Shown in pieces: positions 27,191 to 35,299 of a DNA stretch of 64,000 nucleotides. Both the position numbers and the translations under genes were made by a program. The stretch covers positions 434,001 to 498,000 of the forward strand of contig QFQS01000001.1 in assembly GCA_003243455.1 (NCBI GenBank). Reading direction: 5' to 3'. The notes beneath the pieces are model-generated. The model did no database searches. It had not been told where the DNA came from and saw only the letters and a program-made list of their open reading frames with translations. The DNA is from Cereibacter sphaeroides (GTDB lineage: Bacteria; Pseudomonadota; Alphaproteobacteria; Rhodobacterales; Rhodobacteraceae). The number at the start of each line of letters is the position of its first letter. Positions within the stretch are counted from its first letter, which is position 1.

Positions 27191-28111
27191 TCACCCTTTC
27201 GCCAGCAAAGCCTCGATTTCGGCCTGCGACGGCATCGACGGCGCAGTGCCCGGTCTGGTGACAGAGATGCCGGCCGTGGCCGAGCCATAGCGGACCGCAT
27301 CGACCGGAGACAGGCCGCGCGCCAGCGCAGCGGCGAAGCCGCCGTTGAACGCATCGCGAGCGCCGGTGGTTTCGGCCACCGGACCGGCCTTGAACACCGG
27401 CACATGCACGGTCTGCTTGCCGTCGTGAAACAGCGCGCCTTGCGCTCCGAGCGTAATCACCGCAGCACGCGCGCCTTGGGCCATCAGCGCCTTTGCCGCT
27501 GCCAGCGCTTCATCCGGAGTTGTCACTGGCAGGCCGGTCAGCGCCTCGGCCTCGGATTCGTTCGGGGTGACGTAGTCGCAAAGCGCCAGCATGCCAGCGG
27601 GCATCGGCATTGCTGGGGCAGGGTTCAGAACGGTAGTGGCGCCCCCTGCCCTTGCAATTTGCAACGCGCGCATGGCGGCGTCGATCGGCTGTTCGAACTG
27701 GGTCACGAAAACCGAAGCGCCGCCGATCAGGTCGGCCTTCGCCTCGATATCTTCCACGGAGATTTCGGCGGCGACACCGGGACTAACAATGATGGCGTTA
27801 TTTCCCGTAGCTGATTCGACAAATATATATGCAGCGCCGGTATAGCCTTCGTCCATGTGACGGATGGCGGGAATGACGCCAGCCTCTTTCCACGTCGCCA
27901 GCGCCATTTCCCCGAAAGGATCGCGCGCGAGGCGCGTGATCATATGCGTCTCAGCCCCTGCCCGTGCCGCCGCGACGGCCTGGTTCGAGCCCTTGCCGCC
28001 CGGTCCCAGCTTGAAGGATTGGCCAAGAATCGTCTCGCCCATCGCGGGCTGGCGTTGGGCACGATAGGCTGTGTCGGCGACGAAAACGCCGAGGATGACG
28101 ACGCGGCCCAT
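27191..28111 (-). CDS. rbsK: Ribokinase-like PfkB kinase with altered GAGD motif
   Basis: This 306-residue PfkB-family protein has the ribokinase N-terminus with PGGKGSNQAVAAARAGA, the central NPAPAMPMP and NESEAEALTG segments, and a C-terminal anion-hole motif. That motif is TGARDAFNGGF, with Arg252 (codon CGC) where ribokinases have Gly (GAGD); the catalytic Asp253 remains. Activity may be impaired. It is the last gene of the ATPase / SGNH / RbsD-FucU / rbsK operon and follows the mutarotase gene by one base. Confidence 0.85.
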   Translation of the reverse strand: MGRVVILGVFVADTAYRAQRQPAMGETILGQSFKLGPGGKGSNQAVAAARAGAETHMITRLARDPFGEMALATWKEAGVIPAIRHMDEGYTGAAYIFVESATGNNAIIVSPGVAAEISVEDIEAKADLIGGASVFVTQFEQPIDAAMRALQIARAGGATTVLNPAPAMPMPAGMLALCDYVTPNESEAEALTGLPVTTPDEALAAAKALMAQGARAAVITLGAQGALFHDGKQTVHVPVFKAGPVAETTGARDAFNGGFAAALARGLSPVDAVRYGSATAGISVTRPGTAPSMPSQAEIEALLAKG

Positions 28112-28112
28112 G

Positions 28113-28565
28113 TCAGGCGTCCGGCGGGATCACGCCCTTGCGGAAGATGAAGCAGCCGTAGAAGCGACGCTCACCCGTCTGGATCACGGCATAGGCCTGC
28201 TTGGCCGCTTCGTAGAAAGCAAAACGTTCGACGCTGACCATCTTGCGCGGTTTGCCTTCGGCACGGTCGATCTCGGCCTGAACCTCTGCCTGAACGGCGG
28301 GAAGCTCGCCGGGTTTGCCCACGACTTCCATCCGGGCCGCGAAATCATCGACGAAGGTGTCGAGCGGCAGCACCGACAGGACGGCATTCGCGGCCTGCGC
28401 GCAGGTCAGGTTCTCCATCCGCAGAAGGCTGCCCAGCACGGTCTGCTGCGCGATGCTGTCCGAGGGAAAGTTGGTATCGGCGATCACCAGCGTGTCGCCA
28501 TGGCCCATGGCGCGCAGACAATGAAGAACCTCGGCATTCAGCCGATGGTCGATCCCCTTGAGCAT
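28113..28565 (-). CDS. RbsD/FucU family sugar mutarotase
   Basis: This 150-residue protein of the RbsD/FucU fold begins MLKGIDHRLNAEVLHCLRAMGHGD; the early His is the catalytic residue in the family. The length (about 150) and the C-terminal TGERRFYGCFIFRKGV fit FucU (L-fucose mutarotase) better than RbsD (about 139). FucU converts anomers of L-fucose and also ribose. It sits between ribokinase and the SGNH hydrolase under a shared palindromic operator, consistent with a catabolic operon for a pentose or 6-deoxyhexose. Confidence 0.85.
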   Translation of the reverse strand: MLKGIDHRLNAEVLHCLRAMGHGDTLVIADTNFPSDSIAQQTVLGSLLRMENLTCAQAANAVLSVLPLDTFVDDFAARMEVVGKPGELPAVQAEVQAEIDRAEGKPRKMVSVERFAFYEAAKQAYAVIQTGERRFYGCFIFRKGVIPPDA

Positions 28566-28580
28566 TCAGTCCCTCCCAGG

Positions 28581-29222
28581 TCAGTCGAAATGGTCGCGCA
28601 CGGTCTGCGCGAAAGCTGCGGCAAGCGCCACCTGCGCGGCTTCGTCGTAATGGATGCCGTCGATCTCGGACACTCCGATCAGGTCGGCGGCGTCGATGAA
28701 CGGCACGCCAAGGCGCTGCGCCGAAGCTTCGATCCGCTCCGAGAGGTCGAGCGACTTTTGTGCGCCACCGCGGAAGATCGCGCCTAGGTCGTCGACCTCG
28801 AGTATCGGCGGCGGCGCGACAAGGATCACGCCGGGCGCCGTCTGCCCCGGCCCTGCCCCGGAGGCGCGGATCGCCTCGACCAGACGTTCCAGCGACAGCG
28901 ATATGTCCATGGCGTTGACTGAAAAGCGTTCCTTCAGGTCGTTCGTCCCGAGCATCAGGATCACGACGTCGATCGGCGCGTGGCTGTTAAGGATCGCGGG
29001 CAGAACCGACAGGCCGTTGCGATGCTCGCCTTCGATGGGATCGTCATGCACCGTCGTGCGACCCGGCAATCCCTCTTCTATGACATGCCATCCCGGCATC
29101 AGCGCCGAAAGCTGCCCCGTCCAGCGGACAGGCCACGGAAAACGGCCGTTGTCGTCCAGCGATGCCATCGGCATGGTGCCGTGGGTGTTGCTGTCGCCAT
29201 AGCAAAGCAGCGTGCGTGTCAT
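28581..29222 (-). CDS. SGNH/GDSL hydrolase (arylesterase/deacetylase-like)
   Basis: This 213-residue protein has SGNH blocks: LLCYGDSNTHG (catalytic Ser), PGRTTVHDD (Gly), MLGTNDLKERF (Asn) and DGIHYDE (Asp/His pair). There is no signal peptide, so it is cytoplasmic. The start overlaps the stop of the ABC ATPase gene (29219-29222). In a sugar operon, a likely job is removal of O-acetyl groups from an imported sugar, but this is inference. Confidence 0.85.
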   Translation of the reverse strand: MTRTLLCYGDSNTHGTMPMASLDDNGRFPWPVRWTGQLSALMPGWHVIEEGLPGRTTVHDDPIEGEHRNGLSVLPAILNSHAPIDVVILMLGTNDLKERFSVNAMDISLSLERLVEAIRASGAGPGQTAPGVILVAPPPILEVDDLGAIFRGGAQKSLDLSERIEASAQRLGVPFIDAADLIGVSEIDGIHYDEAAQVALAAAFAQTVRDHFD

Positions 29223-30286
29223 CCGATGCGGTCTCCGGTCGCCTCGTCGAAAAGGTGGACCAGATCGGCGCGCGGCGCCAGGTGAACCTCTTGTCCAGGC
29301 TGGAAGGCGTGGCGTTCACGGAACACCGCCGTCAGGTCGCGGTCGCCAAGGCGCAGGACGACATGGGTTTCCGACCCCGTGGGCTCGATGACAACGACCT
29401 TTGTCGGGATGCCGCCGGTCGAGGTCAGGTCTAGGTGTTCGGGGCGGATGCCGAAGATCACGCGCTGGCCTTCGGTCAGCGGCGCTCGGGGCGACACTTG
29501 CAACTGTGCGCCGCCGATATCGACGACCGGCCCCCCTGCCCCTGCGCGCACGACACCCGGCAGAAGGTTCATCGAAGGTGAGCCGATGAACCCCGCGACG
29601 AAGGTATTGGCGGGCTTGTCGTAAAGTTCCAGCGGTGCGCCGATCTGGGCGATGCCGCCTTCGCGCATGACCACGATCCGGTCGGCCATGGTCATGGCCT
29701 CGATCTGGTCATGGGTGACGTAGACGGTGGTGGTGGACAGGCGCTGGTGCAGTTCGCGGATTTCCGAGCGCATCTGCACGCGCAGCTTGGCGTCGAGGTT
29801 CGACAGAGGCTCGTCGAACAGGAACACCTGCGGGTCGCGGACGATGGCGCGGCCCATGGCGACGCGCTGGCGCTGGCCGCCGGACAGCTCGCGCGGATAG
29901 CGGGCGAGGTATGGCTTCAGGCCAAGGATATCGGCGGCACGGTCGACCTTGGTCGCGATCTTTGCCTTTTCCATCCCCTGCATTTTCAGGGGGAAACCCA
30001 TATTGGCCGCGACCGTCTTGTGCGGGTAAAGCGCGTAGTTCTGGAACACCATGGCGATGTCGCGGTCGCTGGGCGGCAGGTTGTTCACCACCCTGTCGCC
30101 GATGCGGATCGTGCCGCCCGATATCCCCTCCAGCCCCGCGATCATGCGCAGCAATGTCGATTTCCCGCAGCCGGACGGGCCGACAAGGACCACGAACTGG
30201 CCATTGGCGATGTCGACGTTGATGCCGTGAATGACGTCCAGAGCGCCGTAGGATTTGCGAAGGTCGCGGATCGTGACTTCGGCCAT
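29219..30286 (-). CDS. Sugar ABC transporter ATPase (UgpC/MalK family)
   Basis: This 355-residue ATPase has Walker A GPSGCGKST, signature LSGGQRQRVAMG, Walker B FLFDEPLSNLD, switch His in YVTHDQIEAM and a C-terminal TOBE domain (about 235-355) typical of carbohydrate CUT1 importers. ATG 30286 follows AGGGGGAAAG; a longer frame would begin at 30355 inside the operator and lacks a ribosome-binding site. It is the probable partner of the binding protein at 31758 and permeases at 35300-37334, which share the same operator. Confidence 0.93.
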   Translation of the reverse strand: MAEVTIRDLRKSYGALDVIHGINVDIANGQFVVLVGPSGCGKSTLLRMIAGLEGISGGTIRIGDRVVNNLPPSDRDIAMVFQNYALYPHKTVAANMGFPLKMQGMEKAKIATKVDRAADILGLKPYLARYPRELSGGQRQRVAMGRAIVRDPQVFLFDEPLSNLDAKLRVQMRSEIRELHQRLSTTTVYVTHDQIEAMTMADRIVVMREGGIAQIGAPLELYDKPANTFVAGFIGSPSMNLLPGVVRAGAGGPVVDIGGAQLQVSPRAPLTEGQRVIFGIRPEHLDLTSTGGIPTKVVVIEPTGSETHVVLRLGDRDLTAVFRERHAFQPGQEVHLAPRADLVHLFDEATGDRIG

Positions 30287-30352
30287 CTTTCCCCCTGTCG
30301 CAGCCGTTGCCTCATGCCTAGCGCAGTGTAGCCACGCTGTCCACCATCTGAA

Positions 30353-30371
30353 CATACTAACATGTTAGATG
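30353..30371. promoter_or_regulatory. Operator copy 1 (CTAACATGTTAG palindrome)
   Basis: The 12-bp perfect palindrome CTAACATGTTAG lies at 30357-30368, flanked by CATA and ATG. It is 67 bp upstream of the ABC ATPase start on the minus strand, and 120 bp upstream of the divergent lipoprotein gene. The same core occurs at 31586, 35287 and 40302. Confidence 0.85.
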
Positions 30372-30488
30372 GTGCCGAAGGCGCGCATTCCACTGCAAGG
30401 AGATTTACGCAGCGTAAGTTTCGTGCTCAAGCTGTATTGGAGGCAAAGCTTTTTATCATTGGCCGCCTTATTTTAATGGGAGGAAGAA

Positions 30489-31553
30489 TTGGGCCGAAAA
30501 CTGCTTGCAATCGCTTTCGCCGTTCTGGCTGCCTGTGACACCAGCCAGATGGCCCCCAACTCTGTCGCGGTGCAGGAAACCCCCAGCACCCGTATCCCCA
30601 ATGCCGCCGCTTCGGGCACCGTCAGCCGGTGGGAGGGCGAGAGCGTCTTTTACTTCACGCGCAAGACAGCCGGACAGGGAATTTATTCGAACCCCTTCGC
30701 CTTCGACGTCTATCTCAGCAACCTTCCCGTCTCGTTCGATATGACGGAGACGGGCCGGACATGGACCAGGATCGCGCCCGAAGATACGCCCGGCACCAAC
30801 GACTGGAACTATGCCTTTCGCCTGCAGAACCGCCCCGGCGGCAATCCGAACAACCCGGATGACCTGCGCAACATCCTGACGGTCAGTCCGGCGCGCGGAC
30901 CGATGCTGATCGACCATGGCCGCAGCTGGACGCTGAACATCACCGACAACGGTGGATCGCAGTCGGGCCAGCAGCCGGTCACGAACACCTATACTTTCAC
31001 ATATGTGCAGCCCGGACGCTGCACCATCAGCGGCCTGTCGCTGTCGAACGAGAACCCCGACAAGAACACCAGCGTGACGCTGACCGGCTCTGCCGGTCCC
31101 TATTGCAAGCGCGTCTGGGTGACGGCCAGAGAGATCAGCGGCGGAGCGTCGGTTGGCGGAACGGCGCAACCCAACCCGGCGCGCGATCCGGTGGACGCGA
31201 TCTATGACAGCACCGCACCGGGAACCGGCAAGGCGCATGCCATATCCCAGTCCAAACTGGTGCGGGACAATGATGTGGTCTTTGAAGTGGTGGCGATAGA
31301 TGCCTCGGGTGCGCGGGTCAGCGACAGCAAGCGCGCCAGGGTCAAGCAGCCCGCCCCCTCTACCCCGCAGCCGGTGGCGCAATGCCCATCCAACCCCGGC
31401 GGCTTCCCGACTTCGCAGAAGATCTGCGTCAGTTGCCCGAGCGGCGGGGGGACGCCTTATGAATCCTATGTCATCGGCGACTATTGCAGCGCAGCCGACG
31501 CGATTGCCGAGCTGACGCCGATGTATGGCAACTGTTCGCTATCCAGTTGCTGA
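30489..31553 (+). CDS. Hypothetical lipoprotein with cysteine-rich C-terminus
   Basis: This 354-residue protein starts with TTG behind an excellent ribosome-binding site (GGGAGGA). The signal peptide ends in a lipobox (AVLAAC, Cys16). The body looks beta-rich (WTLNITDNGG, NTYTFTYVQPGRC, TSVTLTGSAGPYC), possibly two Ig-like domains near 60-165 and 175-290. A proline-rich linker follows, then about 55 residues with six or more cysteines. No family is recognised. It lies between two operators of the sugar regulon, so it may be a surface protein of that system or an unrelated gene. Confidence 0.7.
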   Translation: MGRKLLAIAFAVLAACDTSQMAPNSVAVQETPSTRIPNAAASGTVSRWEGESVFYFTRKTAGQGIYSNPFAFDVYLSNLPVSFDMTETGRTWTRIAPEDTPGTNDWNYAFRLQNRPGGNPNNPDDLRNILTVSPARGPMLIDHGRSWTLNITDNGGSQSGQQPVTNTYTFTYVQPGRCTISGLSLSNENPDKNTSVTLTGSAGPYCKRVWVTAREISGGASVGGTAQPNPARDPVDAIYDSTAPGTGKAHAISQSKLVRDNDVVFEVVAIDASGARVSDSKRARVKQPAPSTPQPVAQCPSNPGGFPTSQKICVSCPSGGGTPYESYVIGDYCSAADAIAELTPMYGNCSLSSC

Positions 31554-31581
31554 AGCCACAAAGGCCCCTCACCCATCTGAG

Positions 31582-31600
31582 CATACTAACATGTTAGATG
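31582..31600. promoter_or_regulatory. Operator copy 2 (CTAACATGTTAG palindrome)
   Basis: The core CTAACATGTTAG lies at 31586-31597, flanked by CATA and ATG exactly as in copy 1; homology also continues upstream (CCATCTGA/GCATA). It is 160 bp before the sugar-binding protein gene. TTGACTTGAT just after it may be part of the promoter. Confidence 0.85.
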
Positions 31601-31757
31601 CTTGACTTGATGGAACAAGGCTGAGAATGTCGTCCCATGCCCGGCCAAACCGGGCCCGGCGTGGGAGGAATGCACGGTCGTATCGAAAGACCCCGAAACG
31701 GGGCGCATGACCTGCACCGTGGCCGGAACATCTCAAGACGACATGGGAGGTCACTGA

Positions 31758-33410
31758 ATGAAAGTGGAAATGTACGAGGCCGTGGTCAAAGCCGGCCTGA
31801 CGCGGCGCGGCCTGCTGAAAGGCGCGGCGAGCGTCGGCGGGCTGGCGGCGCTTGGTGGTCTGGGCCTTGGCGCCGGTGTGCGGCCAGCGATGGCGCAGGA
31901 CGATCTGCGCGCGCAGATCCTGGCGATCCCCGGCGTGGGCGCAGGCTCTCCGACCGATGCCGACTGGCAGAAGGTCGGGGAGATGACCCTTGGCGCGACC
32001 AAGGCCAGTGTTCAGCCCGGCGAGTTCGCGGGCGTTGAACTCAGCTTTATGGGCCTGAACAACCAGAACCAGCATAACGTTCTGTTCCGCGGCTTTCTGA
32101 AGGCCTGGGAAGATTATACCGGGGCCAAGATCAACTGGATCGACCTTGCGCAGGCCGACTACAACGCCCGCCTGCAGCAATCTATCGCGACCGGGACCGT
32201 CGATTTCGACATCATCGAAATGGGCGCGCCTTTCGAGGGCGATACCGCCGGCAAGGGCCTGCTGTCCGAGATGCCGGACTGGGTTAAAGAGCAGATCGAT
32301 ATGGCCGATTACGTCGGCTACCTGCAGGCCCCCGTCGGCACATGGGATGGCAAAACCTATCGCGTCTCGATCGACGGCGACTGTCATACCTTCTCGTACC
32401 GCAAGGACTATTTCACCGACGAGGCGATCGTTGCCGCCACCGGCATGAGCGCCGCGCCCAAGACCTGGCAAGAGGTTCAGGCCTATACCAAGGCGGTGAA
32501 GGGCCAGAAGGACCCCCTGACCGGCGGCGATGCTTTCGGCTATCTGGACCCGTTGAAGGGCTGGGGCGGCTTCGGTTTCTACTTCCTGGAAAGCCGGGCG
32601 ACGGCCTATGCCAAGCACCCTGACAACAAGGCCTGGCTGTTCGATCCCACGAACATGAAGCCCTATGTCAACAACCCGGCCTTCGTGCGCGCCATCCAGG
32701 ATGTGATGGATGTGATGGCCGACCAGCCCGCAGACCAGATCAACGCGGACCCCGGCACCACCGCCTTCTCGCAGTTCCTTGCCGGAACCGGTTCGGCGCT
32801 GAGCTGGTGGGGCGACGTGGGGTCCAACGCCAAGACCTCTGATAGTTCGGTGGTCGGCGACGTGGCCGCCTTCTCGATCCTGCCGGGTTCGGACGACGTC
32901 TATAACAACACGACCGGCGCCTGGGACAAGCTGCCCTCTGGCCCGAACTACGCGCCCAACATGGCCTATATTGGCTGGGGAGTTTACGTGATGTCGACCG
33001 TCGATGGCGACGAAAAGAAGAAAAAGGCCGCATGGTCTGCTGCCGCCCACCTTGGCGGCAAGGACATCGCGCTGTGGATGTCGGCCTATCCTTCGGGCTT
33101 CCAGCCCTATCGCAACTCTCAGTTCAACTACGACGAATGGGAAGCGGCAGGTTACGACCGCGCCTTCATCGAAAACTGGCTGGGAGCGAACAAGGACAGC
33201 TACAACCACCCGAACGCCGCGATCGAACCGCGTATCCCCGGCATCTTCCAATACTACTCGATTGCCGAGGATGAGCTGGCGAAAGGCTTCAGCGGCCAAT
33301 ACAAGTCGGCGCAGGAAACCGCCGATGCGATTGCCGCAGCCTGGGAGAAGATCACCGACCAGATCGGGCGCGAAAACCAGATCAAGCTGTATGCGGCTTC
33401 GCTGAGCTAA
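31758..33410 (+). CDS. Extracellular sugar-binding protein of a CUT1 ABC transporter
   Basis: This 550-residue binding protein has a twin-arginine-type signal (TRRGLLKGAASVGGLAALGG, cleavage near AMA-QD, about residue 45), so it may be exported folded. The mature part has family 1 binding-protein features: VDFDIIEMGAPFEGD, FSYRKDYFTDEA and FSQFLAGTGSALSWWGDVG. It is larger than typical sugar-binding proteins (about 430). GGGAGGTCACTGA precedes the ATG. A terminator follows, so it is transcribed apart from the permeases about 1.9 kb downstream. Confidence 0.92.
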   Translation: MKVEMYEAVVKAGLTRRGLLKGAASVGGLAALGGLGLGAGVRPAMAQDDLRAQILAIPGVGAGSPTDADWQKVGEMTLGATKASVQPGEFAGVELSFMGLNNQNQHNVLFRGFLKAWEDYTGAKINWIDLAQADYNARLQQSIATGTVDFDIIEMGAPFEGDTAGKGLLSEMPDWVKEQIDMADYVGYLQAPVGTWDGKTYRVSIDGDCHTFSYRKDYFTDEAIVAATGMSAAPKTWQEVQAYTKAVKGQKDPLTGGDAFGYLDPLKGWGGFGFYFLESRATAYAKHPDNKAWLFDPTNMKPYVNNPAFVRAIQDVMDVMADQPADQINADPGTTAFSQFLAGTGSALSWWGDVGSNAKTSDSSVVGDVAAFSILPGSDDVYNNTTGAWDKLPSGPNYAPNMAYIGWGVYVMSTVDGDEKKKKAAWSAAAHLGGKDIALWMSAYPSGFQPYRNSQFNYDEWEAAGYDRAFIENWLGANKDSYNHPNAAIEPRIPGIFQYYSIAEDELAKGFSGQYKSAQETADAIAAAWEKITDQIGRENQIKLYAASLS

Positions 33411-33431
33411 GGTCGGGCTTTTGAGCATTGA

Positions 33432-33463
33432 GGCGCGCGGGCCATCGCCCGCGCGCCTTTGTC
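33432..33463 (+). terminator. Terminator after the sugar-binding protein gene
   Basis: The 11-bp perfect stem GGCGCGCGGGC / GCCCGCGCGCC (33432-33442, 33447-33457) with a CATC loop is followed by TTTGTCTT. It lies 21 bp after the stop. Confidence 0.85.
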
Positions 33464-33509
33464 TTGCGTATCTGCCGTGGAGATGGCCGCGCCACACGCG
33501 GCCCCTGCC

Positions 33510-34340
33510 CTACGCCTTGTGGATCACCACTTCGGCATAGGCGCTCTCAATCACCACCGTGCCATCGGTCGCCCGGTTCATCTGGTTGATCAGCGTGCGG
33601 ATGTCGCTTGCCAACGCCTCCTGCCCCGCCTCGGGCAGCGACGCAAAGGCCTTCAGCACCGGTCCATACCAGGTGCGGAAGACCTCCAGGAAATGCTCGG
33701 GCGACAGGTAGCGGAAGGTGAACTGGCTGGGCGTGATGGCGATTTTGGCATCAGGGCCGAAGATCGTCTTCAGATGCGCCTCGGTTCCCCATTGCGCGGG
33801 TGACTGCGCGCCGGGTGCCGGGGGCACATGGCGGCCCAGCACTTTGAAGAGTTGGCCGATGAAACCCTCGGGCGTCCAGTTGGCCATGCCGATGCGCCCG
33901 CCCTTCCTGCAGACCCGAATCATCTCACGCGCCGCCTTTGCATGGTCGGCCACGAACATGACGCCGAAGGTCGAAAGAACCACGTCGAAGGCCCCGGCTG
34001 CAAAGGGCAACTCCTCGGCATCCGCCGTCCTGAAGGTCACCTGCAAACCCTCCGCTTTGGCCCGTTCCTTGCCGCGGTCCAGAAGCGCTGGCACGTAGTC
34101 GGTCGAGGTTACTTCGGCCCAGCGGCGCGCGGCCGCCAGCGTGACGTTGCCGTTGCCGGCGGCCACGTCCAGCACCGTCTCGCCCGCGCGCAAGTCCACG
34201 GCCTCGCACAGCCGCTCTCCCACGATTTGCAGGGTCGTGCCGACAACGGCGTAATCGCCAGATGACCAGGCCGCCTGCTGACGCGCCTTCAGCGCGTTCA
34301 GGTCGGGTAGCGGGGTCTTGTCCATTTGGGTGACAGTCAT
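33510..34340 (-). CDS. Class I SAM-dependent methyltransferase
   Basis: This 276-residue protein has motif I VLDVAAGNGNVTLAAA, motif II near STDYVPALLDRG, and AFDVVLSTFGVMFVADH (UbiE/Methyltransf_11 style). The substrate is unknown. AAAGGACGAC supports the start. It lies on the opposite strand to the sugar transporter genes, beside an HxlR-type regulator in the same direction; the two form a small module inside the transporter locus. Confidence 0.85.
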   Translation of the reverse strand: MTVTQMDKTPLPDLNALKARQQAAWSSGDYAVVGTTLQIVGERLCEAVDLRAGETVLDVAAGNGNVTLAAARRWAEVTSTDYVPALLDRGKERAKAEGLQVTFRTADAEELPFAAGAFDVVLSTFGVMFVADHAKAAREMIRVCRKGGRIGMANWTPEGFIGQLFKVLGRHVPPAPGAQSPAQWGTEAHLKTIFGPDAKIAITPSQFTFRYLSPEHFLEVFRTWYGPVLKAFASLPEAGQEALASDIRTLINQMNRATDGTVVIESAYAEVVIHKA

Positions 34341-34476
34341 AATGTCGTCCTTTGCTCAAATTGCGTTTTACGAATGACGCCGATTGGCTGCACCATTCAC
34401 CAGCACTTCCTGTCATTGAAGCATCACATGGAACCACTGACAAAACTGTAGTGGACCGCTATTGAATCTGTAGCGG

Positions 34477-35160
34477 TCAGGCGGCCGCATACATCGTGGG
34501 GACGAACCAGCTGCCCATGGCCTGTCCCAGTTTCGCGTCGCCGATCAGTTCGATCCCGCCCCGCCGCACCTCTTGCGCGACCGTGGTGTAGCCGAGAAAG
34601 ACCGAAGTCATCGTGCGCAGGTTCGACTGGATATAAAGGTCCACGTCCTGTTCTGGATCGACGATGCAAAGGTCCACCGGCGCAGCGCGTTTCACCACCA
34701 GCCAGAAGCGGCGCGCATCCTCGGGCTGTTCGGGATAGGTGAACTGGATCACCCATTGTCGCGCGGGCGGCATCGCGCCCACATCCGCCTTGCGCCGGAC
34801 ATTCCACATCAACACGCGGGCATCCAGATGCTCCATCGTCACGTCGCAGTCGATATGGCGATGCGCCCATTTGCCCAGGGCGACCAGAACGGGGCGCAAT
34901 TCCTCGGCCCGCGGGGTCGGGCGATAGGACATGACGCCCCTAGCGATATCCGGCTCTCGCTGGATCAGGCCGTTCGCCTCCATCTCTTTCAGGCGGCGGG
35001 ACAGAAGCGTGGGCGACATACCCGCAAGCCCGCGATGGATTTCGTTGAAGCGGTGCGCACCGGCAAAAAGCTCTCCCAGAACCAGCAGGGTCCAGCGCGG
35101 TTCAAGAATTTCGGAAACTTTGGCAATAGGACAAAAACTTGCATAGGGGTCGTGAGACAT
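34477..35160 (-). CDS. HxlR-family regulator with C-terminal SCP2-like domain
   Basis: The 227-residue protein has an N-terminal winged helix of the HxlR type (ILEPRWTLLVLGELFAGAHRFNEI, LSRRLKEMEANGLI; residues 10-100). It also has a C-terminal domain of about 110 residues resembling the sterol-carrier-like extension found in some of these regulators. ATG 35160 is chosen because AAAGGG is well spaced from it. HxlR regulators often answer thiol or electrophile stress through an N-terminal Cys; here a Cys is at about residue 9 (YASFCPIAKV). It probably controls the methyltransferase next to it. Confidence 0.85.
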   Translation of the reverse strand: MSHDPYASFCPIAKVSEILEPRWTLLVLGELFAGAHRFNEIHRGLAGMSPTLLSRRLKEMEANGLIQREPDIARGVMSYRPTPRAEELRPVLVALGKWAHRHIDCDVTMEHLDARVLMWNVRRKADVGAMPPARQWVIQFTYPEQPEDARRFWLVVKRAAPVDLCIVDPEQDVDLYIQSNLRTMTSVFLGYTTVAQEVRRGGIELIGDAKLGQAMGSWFVPTMYAAA

Positions 35161-35286
35161 TGTCATGCCCTTTCGATAATTCGGGGAATTTACCATTTTC
35201 GGGGGCCGTCTGGCCACTCCGCAATTTTAGTGCCACATTCCGCCTTTTGCTGGCCTGGGCCCCCTTCCCAGGCGGGCACCAGTCAT

Positions 35287-35298
35287 CTAACATGTTAG
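35287..35298. promoter_or_regulatory. Operator copy 3 (CTAACATGTTAG palindrome)
   Basis: The perfect 12-bp core is preceded by CAT and followed by CATG; this copy is inverted relative to copies 1 and 2. The permease start codon begins two bases after the core, so a bound repressor would cover the start region. Confidence 0.85.
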
Positions 35299-35299
35299 C

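Noticed and set aside
30287..30355. N-terminal extension of the ABC ATPase starting at the ATG in operator copy 1.
   Set aside because: The extra 23 residues are not seen in the family and there is no ribosome-binding site; ATG 30286 has AGGGGGAAAG.
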